Shown one piece after another: positions 1 to 8,438 of a stretch of 64,000 bases of DNA; the first letter of the stretch is position 1, and the number at the start of each line of letters is the position of its first letter. The DNA is from Bacillaceae bacterium (GTDB lineage: Bacteria > Bacillota > Bacilli > Bacillales > Alkalibacillaceae): positions 47,004 through 111,003 of the forward strand of contig JACDOD010000011.1 in NCBI GenBank assembly GCA_017656265.1, written 5' to 3'. The translations under genes were made by a program, and so were the position numbers. A model generated the notes under the pieces. It saw only the letters and a program-made list of their open reading frames with translations. It had not been told where the DNA came from and ran no database searches.

Positions 1-51
1 ATCTGATTTTGCCGCAAAAAAAGCTTTCAATCACCGCCAAAAGGAGCGTTC

Positions 52-516
52 ATGATGGAAATAATAATAAAACCCATGAATCAGCAGGATGCTGAACTGA
101 TCGCTGAATGGGAGTATGAGGGGATTTATTCTTTTTATAATCCAAAAAAAGATAGAGAAGATCTTGAAGAACTGCTGTCACCGGAATCCCGGGAAAATAC
201 CTATTTTTCTGCTTATAATGATAACGGAGAATTAATCGGCTTATTTGAATTCTGCCAGGACGGGGATGTCGTTGAAATTGGACTTGGGCTAAAACCGGAG
301 CTGGCAGGCAGAGGGTATGGCCAATCATTTATCGATCAGGGATTGCAGTTTGCCAGAAAGACATTTAATCCCCGGAGTTTTCAGCTGTCCGTTGCTCTGT
401 TTAATAAAAGAGCGATTAAAGTATATGAACGTATTGGATTTGAACCTCAAGAAGCATTCCATCATGAGACAAATGGAGGGGTGCATGAATTTTTGCGAAT
501 GGTGAAAAAAGCATAG
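52..516 (+). CDS. GNAT family N-acetyltransferase
   Basis: A 154-residue single-domain acetyltransferase that would move an acetyl group from acetyl-CoA to an amine; the substrate cannot be read from sequence. The acetyl-CoA loop is visible as LAGRGYGQ (about residues 83-90), and the C-terminal motif FNKRAIKVYERIGF is the usual GNAT N-x-x-A-x-x-x-Y-x-x-x-GF signature. The start ATG follows AAGGAGCG closely; a second ATG lies one codon later. The gene stands alone: the next 900 bp are repeats, and the following gene points towards it. Confident about family, not about role. Confidence 0.85.
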   Translation: MMEIIIKPMNQQDAELIAEWEYEGIYSFYNPKKDREDLEELLSPESRENTYFSAYNDNGELIGLFEFCQDGDVVEIGLGLKPELAGRGYGQSFIDQGLQFARKTFNPRSFQLSVALFNKRAIKVYERIGFEPQEAFHHETNGGVHEFLRMVKKA

Positions 517-540
517 AAATGAAGCCGTGTAAAGCTTATC

Positions 541-1470
541 GATAGTTTTTGATTTTTGATCTGGAACATCAGAACAAATGATTAATATTGTGGTAAAAAA
601 AGAGGATGCAAAAACCGGAAAAGGTAAAAAAAGTAAGGTTAGTATATCCTATTTAAAAGCGGAAGGATCATGAAAACAACTGCGTAGCGTATTCATACAA
701 CTGTGAGGGAGAATTCTACAACTGCGTAGTGTTTTCTTACAACTGTGAGGGGGAATTCTACAACTGCGTAGCGTATTCTTACAACTGAGAAGGAGAATTT
801 TACAACTGCGTAGTTTTTGACTCTGAAAGATAAAAAAGCATAACATTTGAGCCTATTTCAATTGAGAGAAGGGTTGTCCAGCTTCAGCGCCCAGCCCCTC
901 GAGTTGCTTCGGCCCCCTTCGGATCAGGCAGTCTCCTAGGTGGCCCTTCAGCAGTAATTGTGGCTAAGCGGGGCGCCTTCCGCTTTTTTGTATTGTCCAG
1001 CTTCAGCGCCCAGCCCCTCGAGCTGCTTCAGCCCCCTGCGGTACAGGCAGCCTCCTCGGTGGGTCCTCCAGCAGTAATCGGGGCTAAGCGGGCGCCTCCG
1101 CTTTTCTGTATTGTCCAGCTTCAGCGCCCAGCCCCTCGAGTTGCTTCGGCCCCCTGCGGCTCAGGCAGTCTCCTAGGTGGGTCCTCCAGCAGTAATCTGG
1201 GCTAAGAGGGGCGCTTCCGCTTTTCTTTTTAACATGCTTCGCTTTCCGCGGACACGGCCTAAGGATTCATCAGGCAGGTCATTCATCTCTCTTTAGGAAT
1301 TTTCGGCATGTGCTGTTCCTGCGACGTTCAGGACGTTCTAGTGTCGACGTTGGTCACAGAACGTGGCCGGTTTTAGTCGGTCAGGAACCTCGCATGTTAA
1401 TTGCGTAATTTTTTTCTTTAGGCAGTTTTGTTTAACTGTTCATTACTTTTTGTCCCAGTCTCTTTTAGCA
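541..1470. repeat. Composite intergenic repeat, locus A
   Basis: No gene is supported here. From about 650 the sequence matches two other loci (7740-8240 and 14250-15010). The order is: block CTATTTAAAAGCGGAAGGAT; seven 21-bp tandem units beginning ACAACTG (676-822); a spacer ending near 870; three tandem copies of a roughly 120-bp unit beginning TTGTCCAGCTTCAGCGCCCA (about 870, 990 and 1108) and ending in CGCTTTTCTT; then a GC-rich inverted block up to GTTAATTGCGTAA (about 1410). The far end carries GTCCCAGTCTC, an inverted copy of the GAGGCTGGGACAAAA motif. Locus A is the only copy with the 120-bp unit triplicated. ORFs crossing it are by-products of repeats without stops. Confidence 0.8.
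676..822. repeat. 21-bp tandem array (7 units), locus A
   Basis: Seven contiguous 21-bp units start at 676, 697, 718, 739, 760, 781 and 802. Each opens with ACAACTG. Two unit types alternate: one continues CGTAGYGTWTTC, the other TGAGGGAGAATTC, so the true period is 42 bp. There are no spacers, so this is not a CRISPR array. Confidence 0.9.
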
Positions 1471-3690
1471 TCATTTATCATCGCATTTCCAGGGGTAATG
1501 AATGGTCCAGTCCTTCTTTTTGTCCCACCCTTTTTTCTTATTCCATCCTTTACCTTTGCCTTTCCATACATACTTTTCATGTTTTTTTATGAGCTTTTCC
1601 AGTTCACGAACGATTTTTTCAAACTCTTTATCGGCTTTCCCCCGGTCCATCTTCCACAGTGATTTCATGATGTGGTGAACAGTTGACTGAATATGCTGCT
1701 TTGTATTTCCATTTGTATGGATAAATTCACTTAGCTGTTCTTCCAGTAAATCAGCCAATTCATCCTGATCTAATTCCTTATAAAGTTCAACTATACGTTC
1801 GGCTACTTCTTCCAGACTCTCTTCACCTTCCAGATATTCCTCAAACAAATCTTCCTCCAGGTCTGAACGATCATCGTCATCTTTATCTTTGACAACATCC
1901 TGACCAAATCGTGGCATTACTTTATATCTGCCATCATCATAAATGACAATGCCAGTGATCTGATCATAGGATTCTCCCTTTTCCACCAGGTGATCAGGAG
2001 AGAAGATCATAAAGATTCCTTCATCATCTCTTGCGTTAAAATCATCCCCTGCACGATACCAGACATGCACATCTTCCAGTTGAACAAGACGGCTTTCTGT
2101 TTTTTCTCCAATCTGAGAGGAATCTATTTCAGCCGGTTTCACTTCAACTGAGTCATGATCGGTAATGTCTGCATCATAAGCATCCACTATGAGCAATCCC
2201 TCTCTGTCTCTGACATAACCTTTCACTTGAATTTCATCACCAATATTAGCGTCAATATCATCCGTGTCAACGGCAATTCCTGCGGCATGATCTTCAATAA
2301 AATAACGGGTATCGTCTTCTAATTCGATCATTCCTGTGACAACGCCGGTAACCGTTACCCTGGTGCCCGGTTTCGCACTGCGGGCGTTCTTAATGGTAGA
2401 ATCGTGTTGAAATGCAGGGGTATAGCCTGCTTTTAGGGCATCTTCTTCAGTCCAGAAAAAGATACGCCTATCAACCGGTACATCCTTCCAGTCATCCGGG
2501 CGAACGTATTTTTTGGTGGAATAGTTGCCCACAAATTTGGTTAAATCGTCACCTGACTCCCGTGCTCTGAATTCAAATGGAAGCTCATGTAATGGGAGAC
2601 TGTCATTCCATATGCCACGATCTTCATCATAGGCTTCATCGAGTGCATCCTGGAATGTGTGAAACGTTTCTTCACTGTCAATTGGGTGAATAAAGTAAGT
2701 GACGGCAAACCCGTACCGGACCAGGGTTATGTTTGTATTTAGGCCGCCATCTTCACGAATCACCTGTGCCAGTAATCGTCCATAATGGTCAGTCGGTTCT
2801 GCTCCAACTTTTAAAATAATCTCATCACCAGGCTGAAGCAGTGACTGCAAGAAGTCCTCTGCTTTTTCTCCGTAATATTTTTGAGAATGGTCTGGGTTAG
2901 TGTCAACTAAATCCAGGTCATAGGAATCCAGATGATAGGTTTCAGGTGTGTCAATATGGACAAGACGCACCGTGTCTGTTCCTAAAACGTTTTCTTTCAG
3001 ACGAATCGTATCCCCGTCAATAATCTTTTCGACCGTTGCATGGAATTCTCTCAGTTGAATGGGGTCGTGTGTTCCTAAATAGTTGAACGTATCCTGAGGA
3101 AGTGCAATCCACTGTTCAGATGGATCAAACGAGTCATATAGATTACGGTCCCCTGCAGTAATGGCCTGTTTTCGGATGAGCGTAGCATTTCTGGTGCTGA
3201 CATGGTCTTGATTCCAGCTGGCTCCAGGGTCCTCTCCAACTTCTCCAATGGAATCAATGACAGACCCATGTCGAGTGCTCACATTATAATTTTTAAACAG
3301 GACTACCGCATCATCACCGTTAAAGAACAGCGAGTCATCCGTTTGATCCGCAATCTTTATGAGGTCTTCATCAGCTTCTGAATGGACCAATACATAAATT
3401 TCACCACTGTCGAGGGTACCTTTTAACGGAATGGCATTGACATATTTACCATCGTCAGGATTTTGTGATGCCCCATTGTTAAAATGTACGACACTGTAGT
3501 CGGACAGGTCGACCTCTTCATCGGTTGGGTTATAGATTTCCAGTGCTTTATTGTAGCCGCTGCCTTCAATATATTCAGAGAAAATGAGAGAATCATTGTG
3601 GTTGGCCTTTACAGATATAGGAAATGTGATAACAAGCAGCATACCTAGCAGCACAGCAATGGGCAATGGGACATTTCTGAAAACATGCAT
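1471..3690 (-). CDS. Secreted multidomain nuclease: lamin-tail, SNase and OB-fold domains
   Basis: A 739-residue exported protein resembling B. subtilis YhcR-type nucleases. Residues 1-29 form a signal peptide ending SVKA. Residues 30-205 look like a lamin-tail domain (SEYIEGSGYNKALEIYNPT; NGDDAVVLFKN). Residues about 215-375 are a thermonuclease domain with the calcium and catalytic motifs DGDTIRL, VRLVHIDTPE, GEKAEDFL and YGRLLAQV. Residues 430-510 are an OB-fold (TRVTVTGVVTGMIELEDDTRYFIED). The last 140 residues are charged and helical, ending in a basic Lys/Trp/Gly tail that could bind wall polymers or nucleic acid. No LPXTG sorting signal is present. A GGAGG site precedes the ATG. It probably degrades extracellular nucleic acid; the domains are clear, the substrate preference is inferred. 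Confidence 0.85.
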   Translation of the reverse strand: MHVFRNVPLPIAVLLGMLLVITFPISVKANHNDSLIFSEYIEGSGYNKALEIYNPTDEEVDLSDYSVVHFNNGASQNPDDGKYVNAIPLKGTLDSGEIYVLVHSEADEDLIKIADQTDDSLFFNGDDAVVLFKNYNVSTRHGSVIDSIGEVGEDPGASWNQDHVSTRNATLIRKQAITAGDRNLYDSFDPSEQWIALPQDTFNYLGTHDPIQLREFHATVEKIIDGDTIRLKENVLGTDTVRLVHIDTPETYHLDSYDLDLVDTNPDHSQKYYGEKAEDFLQSLLQPGDEIILKVGAEPTDHYGRLLAQVIREDGGLNTNITLVRYGFAVTYFIHPIDSEETFHTFQDALDEAYDEDRGIWNDSLPLHELPFEFRARESGDDLTKFVGNYSTKKYVRPDDWKDVPVDRRIFFWTEEDALKAGYTPAFQHDSTIKNARSAKPGTRVTVTGVVTGMIELEDDTRYFIEDHAAGIAVDTDDIDANIGDEIQVKGYVRDREGLLIVDAYDADITDHDSVEVKPAEIDSSQIGEKTESRLVQLEDVHVWYRAGDDFNARDDEGIFMIFSPDHLVEKGESYDQITGIVIYDDGRYKVMPRFGQDVVKDKDDDDRSDLEEDLFEEYLEGEESLEEVAERIVELYKELDQDELADLLEEQLSEFIHTNGNTKQHIQSTVHHIMKSLWKMDRGKADKEFEKIVRELEKLIKKHEKYVWKGKGKGWNKKKGWDKKKDWTIHYPWKCDDK

Positions 3691-4048
3691 AAAATCTCCT
3701 GCCTCCTTTACCTTATTTTTTGTTCAGAGTATATTGTATTGAGGAAAAACCTTCCATACAAATTTATCAAAAACCCCCATAAATGGAAGTGCCGCCCTCC
3801 TTTTGGATCAGTAAACAGGTATAAACTCCTGATCTTCCACTTTTCTTCAACAATTTTTTTGGGAAATATGCCTGCTCCATTTCATTCCCCGTCCTGAAAA
3901 TGACCGCTTTCTACCAAAAATAAGTCAATAGTCTTAAAAATAATTTCTTTTAAAAGTTTTTAATCGTCTATCATCAGTTTGTGTGATCTTATCGTAAAAG
4001 CGTAAAAATGATATCAGGAAAAAAGAATGATGGAACACTGAAACATGT

Positions 4049-4054
4049 TATAAT
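4049..4054 (+). promoter_or_regulatory. Extended -10 promoter of the small membrane protein gene
   Basis: TATAAT preceded by TG two bases upstream (TGTTATAAT), 34 bp before the chosen start codon. No good -35 box is seen, as is usual for extended -10 promoters. The remaining 3691-4040 interval is AT-rich and shows nothing else I can support. Confidence 0.5.
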
Positions 4055-4087
4055 AGCTCTGTGAAACCATCAGATGGAGGAAAAAAC

Positions 4088-4414
4088 ATGGTACACAGTC
4101 CGCAACAGATCAAAAAGTGGCGAACATGGTTTCTGATGGAGACCATCGCCGAGAAAGGGTTTCGCTGGTTTTTTCGATTAAGCCTTCTGTTTTTAGGAAG
4201 TTTAATTGTCCTGGTTTTTTATATCGATTCCATTCGGGATGAGTCGGAGTCTGTTCTTTTATATGGGCTCCCTATAGCCCTGCTTGTGTATGCTTTATTT
4301 ATCATCCTGACATGGAGTATGGTCAAGCGGGCAGCTGTAAAATCGGCAGCAAATCGGGAGAAGCTTGGATTGTCTCTTCAAAAGTATAAAAGACTAATTG
4401 ATTTTCAGGATTAA
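4088..4414 (+). CDS. Small two-helix membrane protein of unknown function
   Basis: A 108-residue protein that I do not recognise. It has a basic N-terminus, two predicted membrane helices (about residues 27-46, WFFRLSLLFLGSL..., and 62-81, LYGLPIALLVYALF...) and a basic cytoplasmic tail. An in-frame GTG exists at 4061, but GGAGG at 4076-4080 sits ideally for the ATG at 4088. It stands alone with its own promoter and ends just before the cobalamin riboswitch promoter. Confidence 0.65.
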   Translation: MVHSPQQIKKWRTWFLMETIAEKGFRWFFRLSLLFLGSLIVLVFYIDSIRDESESVLLYGLPIALLVYALFIILTWSMVKRAAVKSAANREKLGLSLQKYKRLIDFQD

Positions 4415-4419
4415 AAATA

Positions 4420-4448
4420 TTGACGGTTTTTGAAAATAGATTTATATT
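4420..4448 (+). promoter_or_regulatory. Promoter driving the cobalamin riboswitch transcript
   Basis: TTGACG (4420-4425), a 17-bp spacer, and TATATT (4443-4448). It lies about 35 bp upstream of the aptamer, in the orientation of the btu genes. Confidence 0.6.
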
Positions 4449-4479
4449 ATGGTTAAGCTACAATTTTATATCGTCTCGC

Positions 4480-4755
4480 AAATCAGGTGTGACAGTTTCA
4501 GACTGTCACTTAAAAGGGAAGTCCGGTGAAAATCCGGCGCGGTCCCGCCACTGTAAATGGGAGCGACCTAAAAGATGCCACTGTCCATGAGGATGGGAAG
4601 GTTTTAGGGAGCAATGATCATGAGCCAGGAGACCTGCCTGATTGCAAGAGCTGATTTCCTTCGGGTCAAAGGAAAGGCTTCACGTCGTGTATGTGTGCTT
4701 TTTCAAAGGTTTTTCATGCCTTGATTTCTGTGAAGGGAATCAAGGCATTTTTTAA
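4480..4755 (+). promoter_or_regulatory. Cobalamin (AdoCbl) riboswitch with terminator
   Basis: The aptamer is recognisable from AAAGGGAAGTCCGGTGAAAATCC-like and GCGGTCCCGCCACTGTAA-like segments (4511-4560) and the B12-box core GAGCCAGGAGACCTGCC (4621-4637). It is followed by an intrinsic terminator: ATGCCTTGATT (4716-4726) pairs with AATCAAGGCAT (4738-4748) and runs into a T-tract. Transcriptional control is therefore likely: with cobalamin bound, the terminator forms and the downstream B12 importer is off. Confidence 0.95.
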
Positions 4756-4837
4756 TGTCTGCTTAATTCGGCGTATGATTTGATCCTGACCCGAAAACAT
4801 ACTAGTTTTTAACAAGACACACAGGGAGGAACTAAGC

Positions 4838-5866
4838 ATGAAACAAATGAAGTGGCTATTCTTATCATTATTGATGCTGTTTTCACTAACAGGTCTTGCT
4901 GCATGCGGAGAGGAATCGTCATCTGATCAATCGGCAGATCAGGAGGATCAGCAGCAACAAGATACTGAACAGCAGGAACAGTCAGAAGGCAATAGTGAAA
5001 AAACGGAGCAAGAAGATACGGCTGATGATCTAGCTGCTGTATTTCCAATAACCGTTACGGATGCGACTGGCAAAGAAGTAACCATTGAAAGCCAGCCTGA
5101 GCGAATTGTCTCTGTTATGCCAAGCTCCACGGAAATTGCTTTCGCTCTAGGGTTAGGAGATAAAGTTGTCGGTGTTTCAGATTATGATAATTACCCGAAA
5201 GAAGTTTTGGAGCTTGAAAAGGTAGGCGGATTACAATTAAATTTTGAAAAGATTGTATCACTGGATCCTGATCTGGTGCTAGCCAATACAGGAAATGGGC
5301 AATCGATTGAAAAAATGAGAGATTTAGGCTTGAATGTACTGGTATTGGGTGCTCAGAGCCTGGAGGGGACTTTTGAAGATATACGGTTAACAGGCAAAGC
5401 GACGGGCACAGCAGAACAGGCAGAACAGGTAATTGAGAAAATGAAAGATGAACGGGATCAAGTGGCCGAGGTAGTGAGTGCCATCCCAGAAGATGAACGA
5501 AAAACGGTCTGGATTGAAGTTGGCCAGGATCTATTTTCAGTAGGTAGCGGAACATTTATGAATGAACTGGTGGAACTTGCCGGCGGTAAAAATATTATGG
5601 CTGATCAGGAAGGCTGGCCGCAGGTGAGTGAAGAAGAAGTCATCGAGAAAAACCCGGATGTTGTTCTCGTAACCTATGCCAAATTTGTTGAAGGAGATTT
5701 AGTTGAAATCGTTAAGCAAAGACAAAACTGGAAAAATATCACCGCCATTCAGGAAAATCAAATTTATAGTTTAGATGGGGATATTGCAACCCGTCCAGGA
5801 CCACGTATCACACAGGTGCTTCAAGAAATCGCAGAAAGCCTGTACCCAGAAAAATTTAATCAGTAA
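4838..5866 (+). CDS. btuF: Cobalamin ABC transporter substrate-binding lipoprotein
   Basis: A 342-residue binding lipoprotein that captures vitamin B12 (or cobinamide) outside the membrane and delivers it to the BtuC permease. The signal peptide ends in the lipobox LAAC, so Cys22 or so is lipidated. An acidic Gln/Glu/Asp-rich linker (about residues 25-65) tethers the TroA-like fold, which starts PERIVSVMPSSTEIAFALGLGDKVVGVSDYDNYP. The start ATG follows GGGAGGAACTAAGC. It is first in the btuFCD operon behind the cobalamin riboswitch. The family also includes siderophore-binding proteins, but the riboswitch makes cobalamin the likely ligand. Confidence 0.9.
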   Translation: MKQMKWLFLSLLMLFSLTGLAACGEESSSDQSADQEDQQQQDTEQQEQSEGNSEKTEQEDTADDLAAVFPITVTDATGKEVTIESQPERIVSVMPSSTEIAFALGLGDKVVGVSDYDNYPKEVLELEKVGGLQLNFEKIVSLDPDLVLANTGNGQSIEKMRDLGLNVLVLGAQSLEGTFEDIRLTGKATGTAEQAEQVIEKMKDERDQVAEVVSAIPEDERKTVWIEVGQDLFSVGSGTFMNELVELAGGKNIMADQEGWPQVSEEEVIEKNPDVVLVTYAKFVEGDLVEIVKQRQNWKNITAIQENQIYSLDGDIATRPGPRITQVLQEIAESLYPEKFNQ

Positions 5867-5880
5867 CTGGAGTTGTTTCC

Positions 5881-6939
5881 ATGACCTCATCCCAGCACAA
5901 TCGGTGGTTAAAAAAATTAATAATATGGATTCCCTTTCTGATCGCTGTTCTGATTTTAGCCATTATGTTCAGTGTATCTGTCGGAAGTGCAGACCTGGAT
6001 CTTAAGACAATCTGGTTTATACTCCTGTCAAAACTTCCTATTATTGGAGATGCTATTGAGCCTAACTGGACGGTTAATGATGAAACCATTGTCTGGAATA
6101 TCCGCATGCCGCGGATTATCCTGGCCGTGCTGGTAGGGGCCGCCCTTGCTGCGTCTGGGGTTGTTTATCAGGGTGTATTGCGGAACCCGCTTGCTGACCC
6201 TTACATTCTGGGGGTCTCATCTGGTTCCGCCCTTGGAGCTTCTCTAGTCTTACTCTTTGGGATAGAACTCGTGATTCTGGGACAATGGACTCTTCCTGTA
6301 GTGGCTTTCCTGATGGGGCTAATCACTCTGGTGATCGTTTATTTTCTGGCAAAGGTGAACGGACGCCTGCAAATCGAAACATTAATTCTGTCAGGCGTCG
6401 TGGTTCAAGCTTTTGTTGGTGCAACCATTTCGCTTATACTTGCACTTTCTGAACAAAAGATGCAGACCATCATGTACTGGATTATGGGAAGTCTGGTCTT
6501 AACGGACTGGAGCTATAACAGGGTGGTATTTCCCTTTGTGATAATCGGAATCTTGATTATCCTGTTTATGATCAGGGAACTGAATATGCTTGTACTGGGG
6601 GAGGAAGCCGCCCAGCATACCGGAGTGAATGTCCAGAGGGTACGGCTTATTCTGTTAGTAGTTGCATCATTCGTAACAGGAGCAGCTGTTTCAGTATCAG
6701 GGACCATTGGCTTCGTGGGGCTTATTGTCCCCCACATTGTTCGGCTCATGGTTGGTTCAGATCACCGCCTGATTTTTCCAATCTCCATTTTAGGAGGGGC
6801 CATTTTTCTGGTGGGTGCCGATACCATTGCAAGGACCATTCTTTCTCCCCGCGAACTGCCAATCGGAATCATAACCGCCTTTTTAGGTGCACCGTTTTTC
6901 GGTTATTTGTTAAGAAAACGGAAAACAGGCTATTTTTAG
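5881..6939 (+). CDS. btuC: Cobalamin ABC transporter permease
   Basis: A 352-residue FecCD/BtuC-family permease with about ten membrane helices; a dimer forms the channel for B12. Family motifs visible are RMPRIILAVLVGAALAASGVVYQGVLRNPLADPYILGVSSGSALGA, broken here only for description, and the coupling region GTIGFVGLIVPHIVRL (about residues 273-288), which contacts the ATPase. The start lies 14 bp after btuF and the stop overlaps the Shine-Dalgarno region of the next gene, consistent with one operon. Confidence 0.9.
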   Translation: MTSSQHNRWLKKLIIWIPFLIAVLILAIMFSVSVGSADLDLKTIWFILLSKLPIIGDAIEPNWTVNDETIVWNIRMPRIILAVLVGAALAASGVVYQGVLRNPLADPYILGVSSGSALGASLVLLFGIELVILGQWTLPVVAFLMGLITLVIVYFLAKVNGRLQIETLILSGVVVQAFVGATISLILALSEQKMQTIMYWIMGSLVLTDWSYNRVVFPFVIIGILIILFMIRELNMLVLGEEAAQHTGVNVQRVRLILLVVASFVTGAAVSVSGTIGFVGLIVPHIVRLMVGSDHRLIFPISILGGAIFLVGADTIARTILSPRELPIGIITAFLGAPFFGYLLRKRKTGYF

Positions 6940-6948
6940 GAGGATGAC

Positions 6949-7722
6949 ATGATGCTTCAGGTTGAGTCTGTTTCGAAAAGCTTAAATGAACAATTAATTC
7001 TGGATCAGGTAAGCTTTCAGGTTAAGAAGGGAAGCTGTTTTGGCATTATTGGGCCAAACGGCTCCGGGAAATCCACTTTATTAAAAAACATATCGGGGTA
7101 TTACCGGCCATCAAGCGGTACCGTTCGCATACAGGGAGAAGAGATTCATAAAATTCCCCGGAAAAAACTGGCGCAGAAGGTGGCCGTATTATCACAGGAG
7201 GCCCTTTCGCCATATCCGGTATCTGTTTTTGATACAGTTTTGATGGGTCGTTACCCCCACCTAAAGTGGTACCAGAGGGAAGGGAAAAAAGATTTTGATA
7301 AAGTAGAAGAAATTCTTGAACTGACAGAACTTTCCCATTTGCAAAACCATACGTTAGATACACTTAGTGGAGGAGAAAGACAGCGAGTAGCCATTGCTAA
7401 GGCAATGGCACAGGAGCCGGAGCTTCTTCTCCTTGATGAACCAACTACTTATCTGGATATCGGGCACCAGATCAGTATTTTGAGACTGGTGCAAACCTGG
7501 CAAAATGAAACCGATTTAACCGTCATCATGGTCCTTCATGATTTAAATTTGGCTTCACAGTTCTGTGATCAGCTGCTGCTCTTGCACAGGGGGAAGGTAG
7601 TTAAGATCGGCACCAGCAAAGAAGTTATTAAAAAGGATATGCTGGAAAAGGTTTATGAGACGATTCCGGAAATTATACCCCATCCAAAAACAGACGTACC
7701 GCAGATTTTGCTGGGGGTATAA
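6949..7722 (+). CDS. btuD: Cobalamin ABC transporter ATP-binding protein
   Basis: A 257-residue ATPase energising B12 import. Walker A is GPNGSGKST (about residues 36-44), the signature is LSGGERQRV and Walker B is LLLLDEPTTYLDIG, followed by the switch histidine in MVLHDLNLA. AGGAGG at 6938-6943 supports a start at 6949 or at the adjacent ATG 6952; the second has the better spacing. It is the last gene of the riboswitch-controlled btu operon and is followed by a hairpin terminator. No cobalamin adenosyltransferase is encoded nearby. Confidence 0.9.
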   Translation: MMLQVESVSKSLNEQLILDQVSFQVKKGSCFGIIGPNGSGKSTLLKNISGYYRPSSGTVRIQGEEIHKIPRKKLAQKVAVLSQEALSPYPVSVFDTVLMGRYPHLKWYQREGKKDFDKVEEILELTELSHLQNHTLDTLSGGERQRVAIAKAMAQEPELLLLDEPTTYLDIGHQISILRLVQTWQNETDLTVIMVLHDLNLASQFCDQLLLLHRGKVVKIGTSKEVIKKDMLEKVYETIPEIIPHPKTDVPQILLGV

Positions 7723-7744
7723 TAAAGATAAAAGGTAAAACATT

Positions 7745-7784
7745 ATCCGAACTCAACTATTGCATGAATGAGTTCGGATTTTTT
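7745..7784 (+). terminator. Terminator hairpin of the CCGAACT family (copy 1)
   Basis: ATCCGAACTCA (7745-7755) pairs with TGAGTTCGGAT (7769-7779), followed by TTTTT. It terminates the btu operon and is also the left part of composite repeat locus B. This copy lacks a good GGCTGGGAC leader. Confidence 0.85.
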
Positions 7785-8240
7785 GACTCCCCTAAAAAAT
7801 TTAATAGTGCCTAACATATACTATTTAAGGTTATTATACCCTATTTAAAAGCGGAAGGATGATGAAAACCATTAATCTGAGAAGAAGAATCCTGCAACTG
7901 CGCAGCGTTTTCTTACAACTGTGTGGGAGAATTCTACAACTGTGGAGTATATTCTTACAACTGTGAGGGAGAATTCTACAACTGTGGAGCGAAATCTTAC
8001 AACTAAGAAGGAGAATCCTGCAACTGCGTAGTGGTTGACTCTGAAAGATAGAAAAGTATAACATTTGAGTCTATTACAATTCGGGGCTAAACGGGGCGCT
8101 TCCGCTTTTCTTTTTAACATCCTTCGTTTTCTGCGGGATTTTCGGCTCGTGCTGCTCCCGCGACGCACATAACGTGCTAGTGTCGACGTTGGCTACAGAG
8201 CGGTCGACCAGGAGTCAACAATTCTTCCGCTTTTTCACCG
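7785..8240. repeat. Composite intergenic repeat, locus B
   Basis: Shares with loci A and C the left block around GCGGAAGGATGATGAAAACC, a 21-bp array (7894-8040), the block TTTGACTCTGAAAGATA...AAGTATAACATTTGAGTC, a truncated remnant of the 120-bp unit (GGGGCTAAACGGGGCGCTTCCG), and the inverted GCGGGA...TCCCGC block ending GTGTCGACGTTGG. It lacks the full 120-bp unit and the right-hand TCCCAGCCTC end. No gene is supported here. Confidence 0.8.
7894..8040. repeat. 21-bp tandem array (7 units), locus B
   Basis: Seven contiguous units start at 7894, 7915, 7936, 7957, 7978, 7999 and 8020, with consensus ACAACTGYG at the head of each and the same alternation of two unit types as at locus A. A degenerate partial unit precedes the first. 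Confidence 0.9.
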
Positions 8241-8381
8241 TTTACTTCTTTATGATGCAGTCTTATTTTTCAAATAGGTTTACGGTAAAATGTTCTTCAC
8301 CTCAAGCGTATTTGGCATAAGATGAGTGACCTATCTTAGCCCGCCAAAGTTTTCCAAAGCAAACACGAATGAAATAGTTTC

Positions 8382-8390
8382 TGCTAAAAT
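8382..8390 (+). promoter_or_regulatory. Extended -10 promoter of the DUF368 gene
   Basis: TGCTAAAAT, an extended -10 box, lies about 50 bp upstream of the start codon. No convincing -35 hexamer is present. Confidence 0.4.
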
Positions 8391-8438
8391 ACATGTATAT
8401 GGAACCAGTCATTATACTTTAAAAAGGAGTCAAAAACG

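Noticed and set aside
649..846. Minus-strand ORF rich in LRSC/PHSC repeats (also at 7834-8168 and 14390-14623)
   Set aside because: It is a translation of the 21-bp tandem array; 21 bp equals seven codons without stops, so several frames stay open. No ribosome site.
960..1205. Plus-strand ORF with repeated SFSAQPLE peptides
   Set aside because: Falls on the triplicated 120-bp repeat unit; there is no start signal.
5115..5555. 146-codon minus-strand ORF inside btuF
   Set aside because: Shadow of the btuF coding frame, without start signals.
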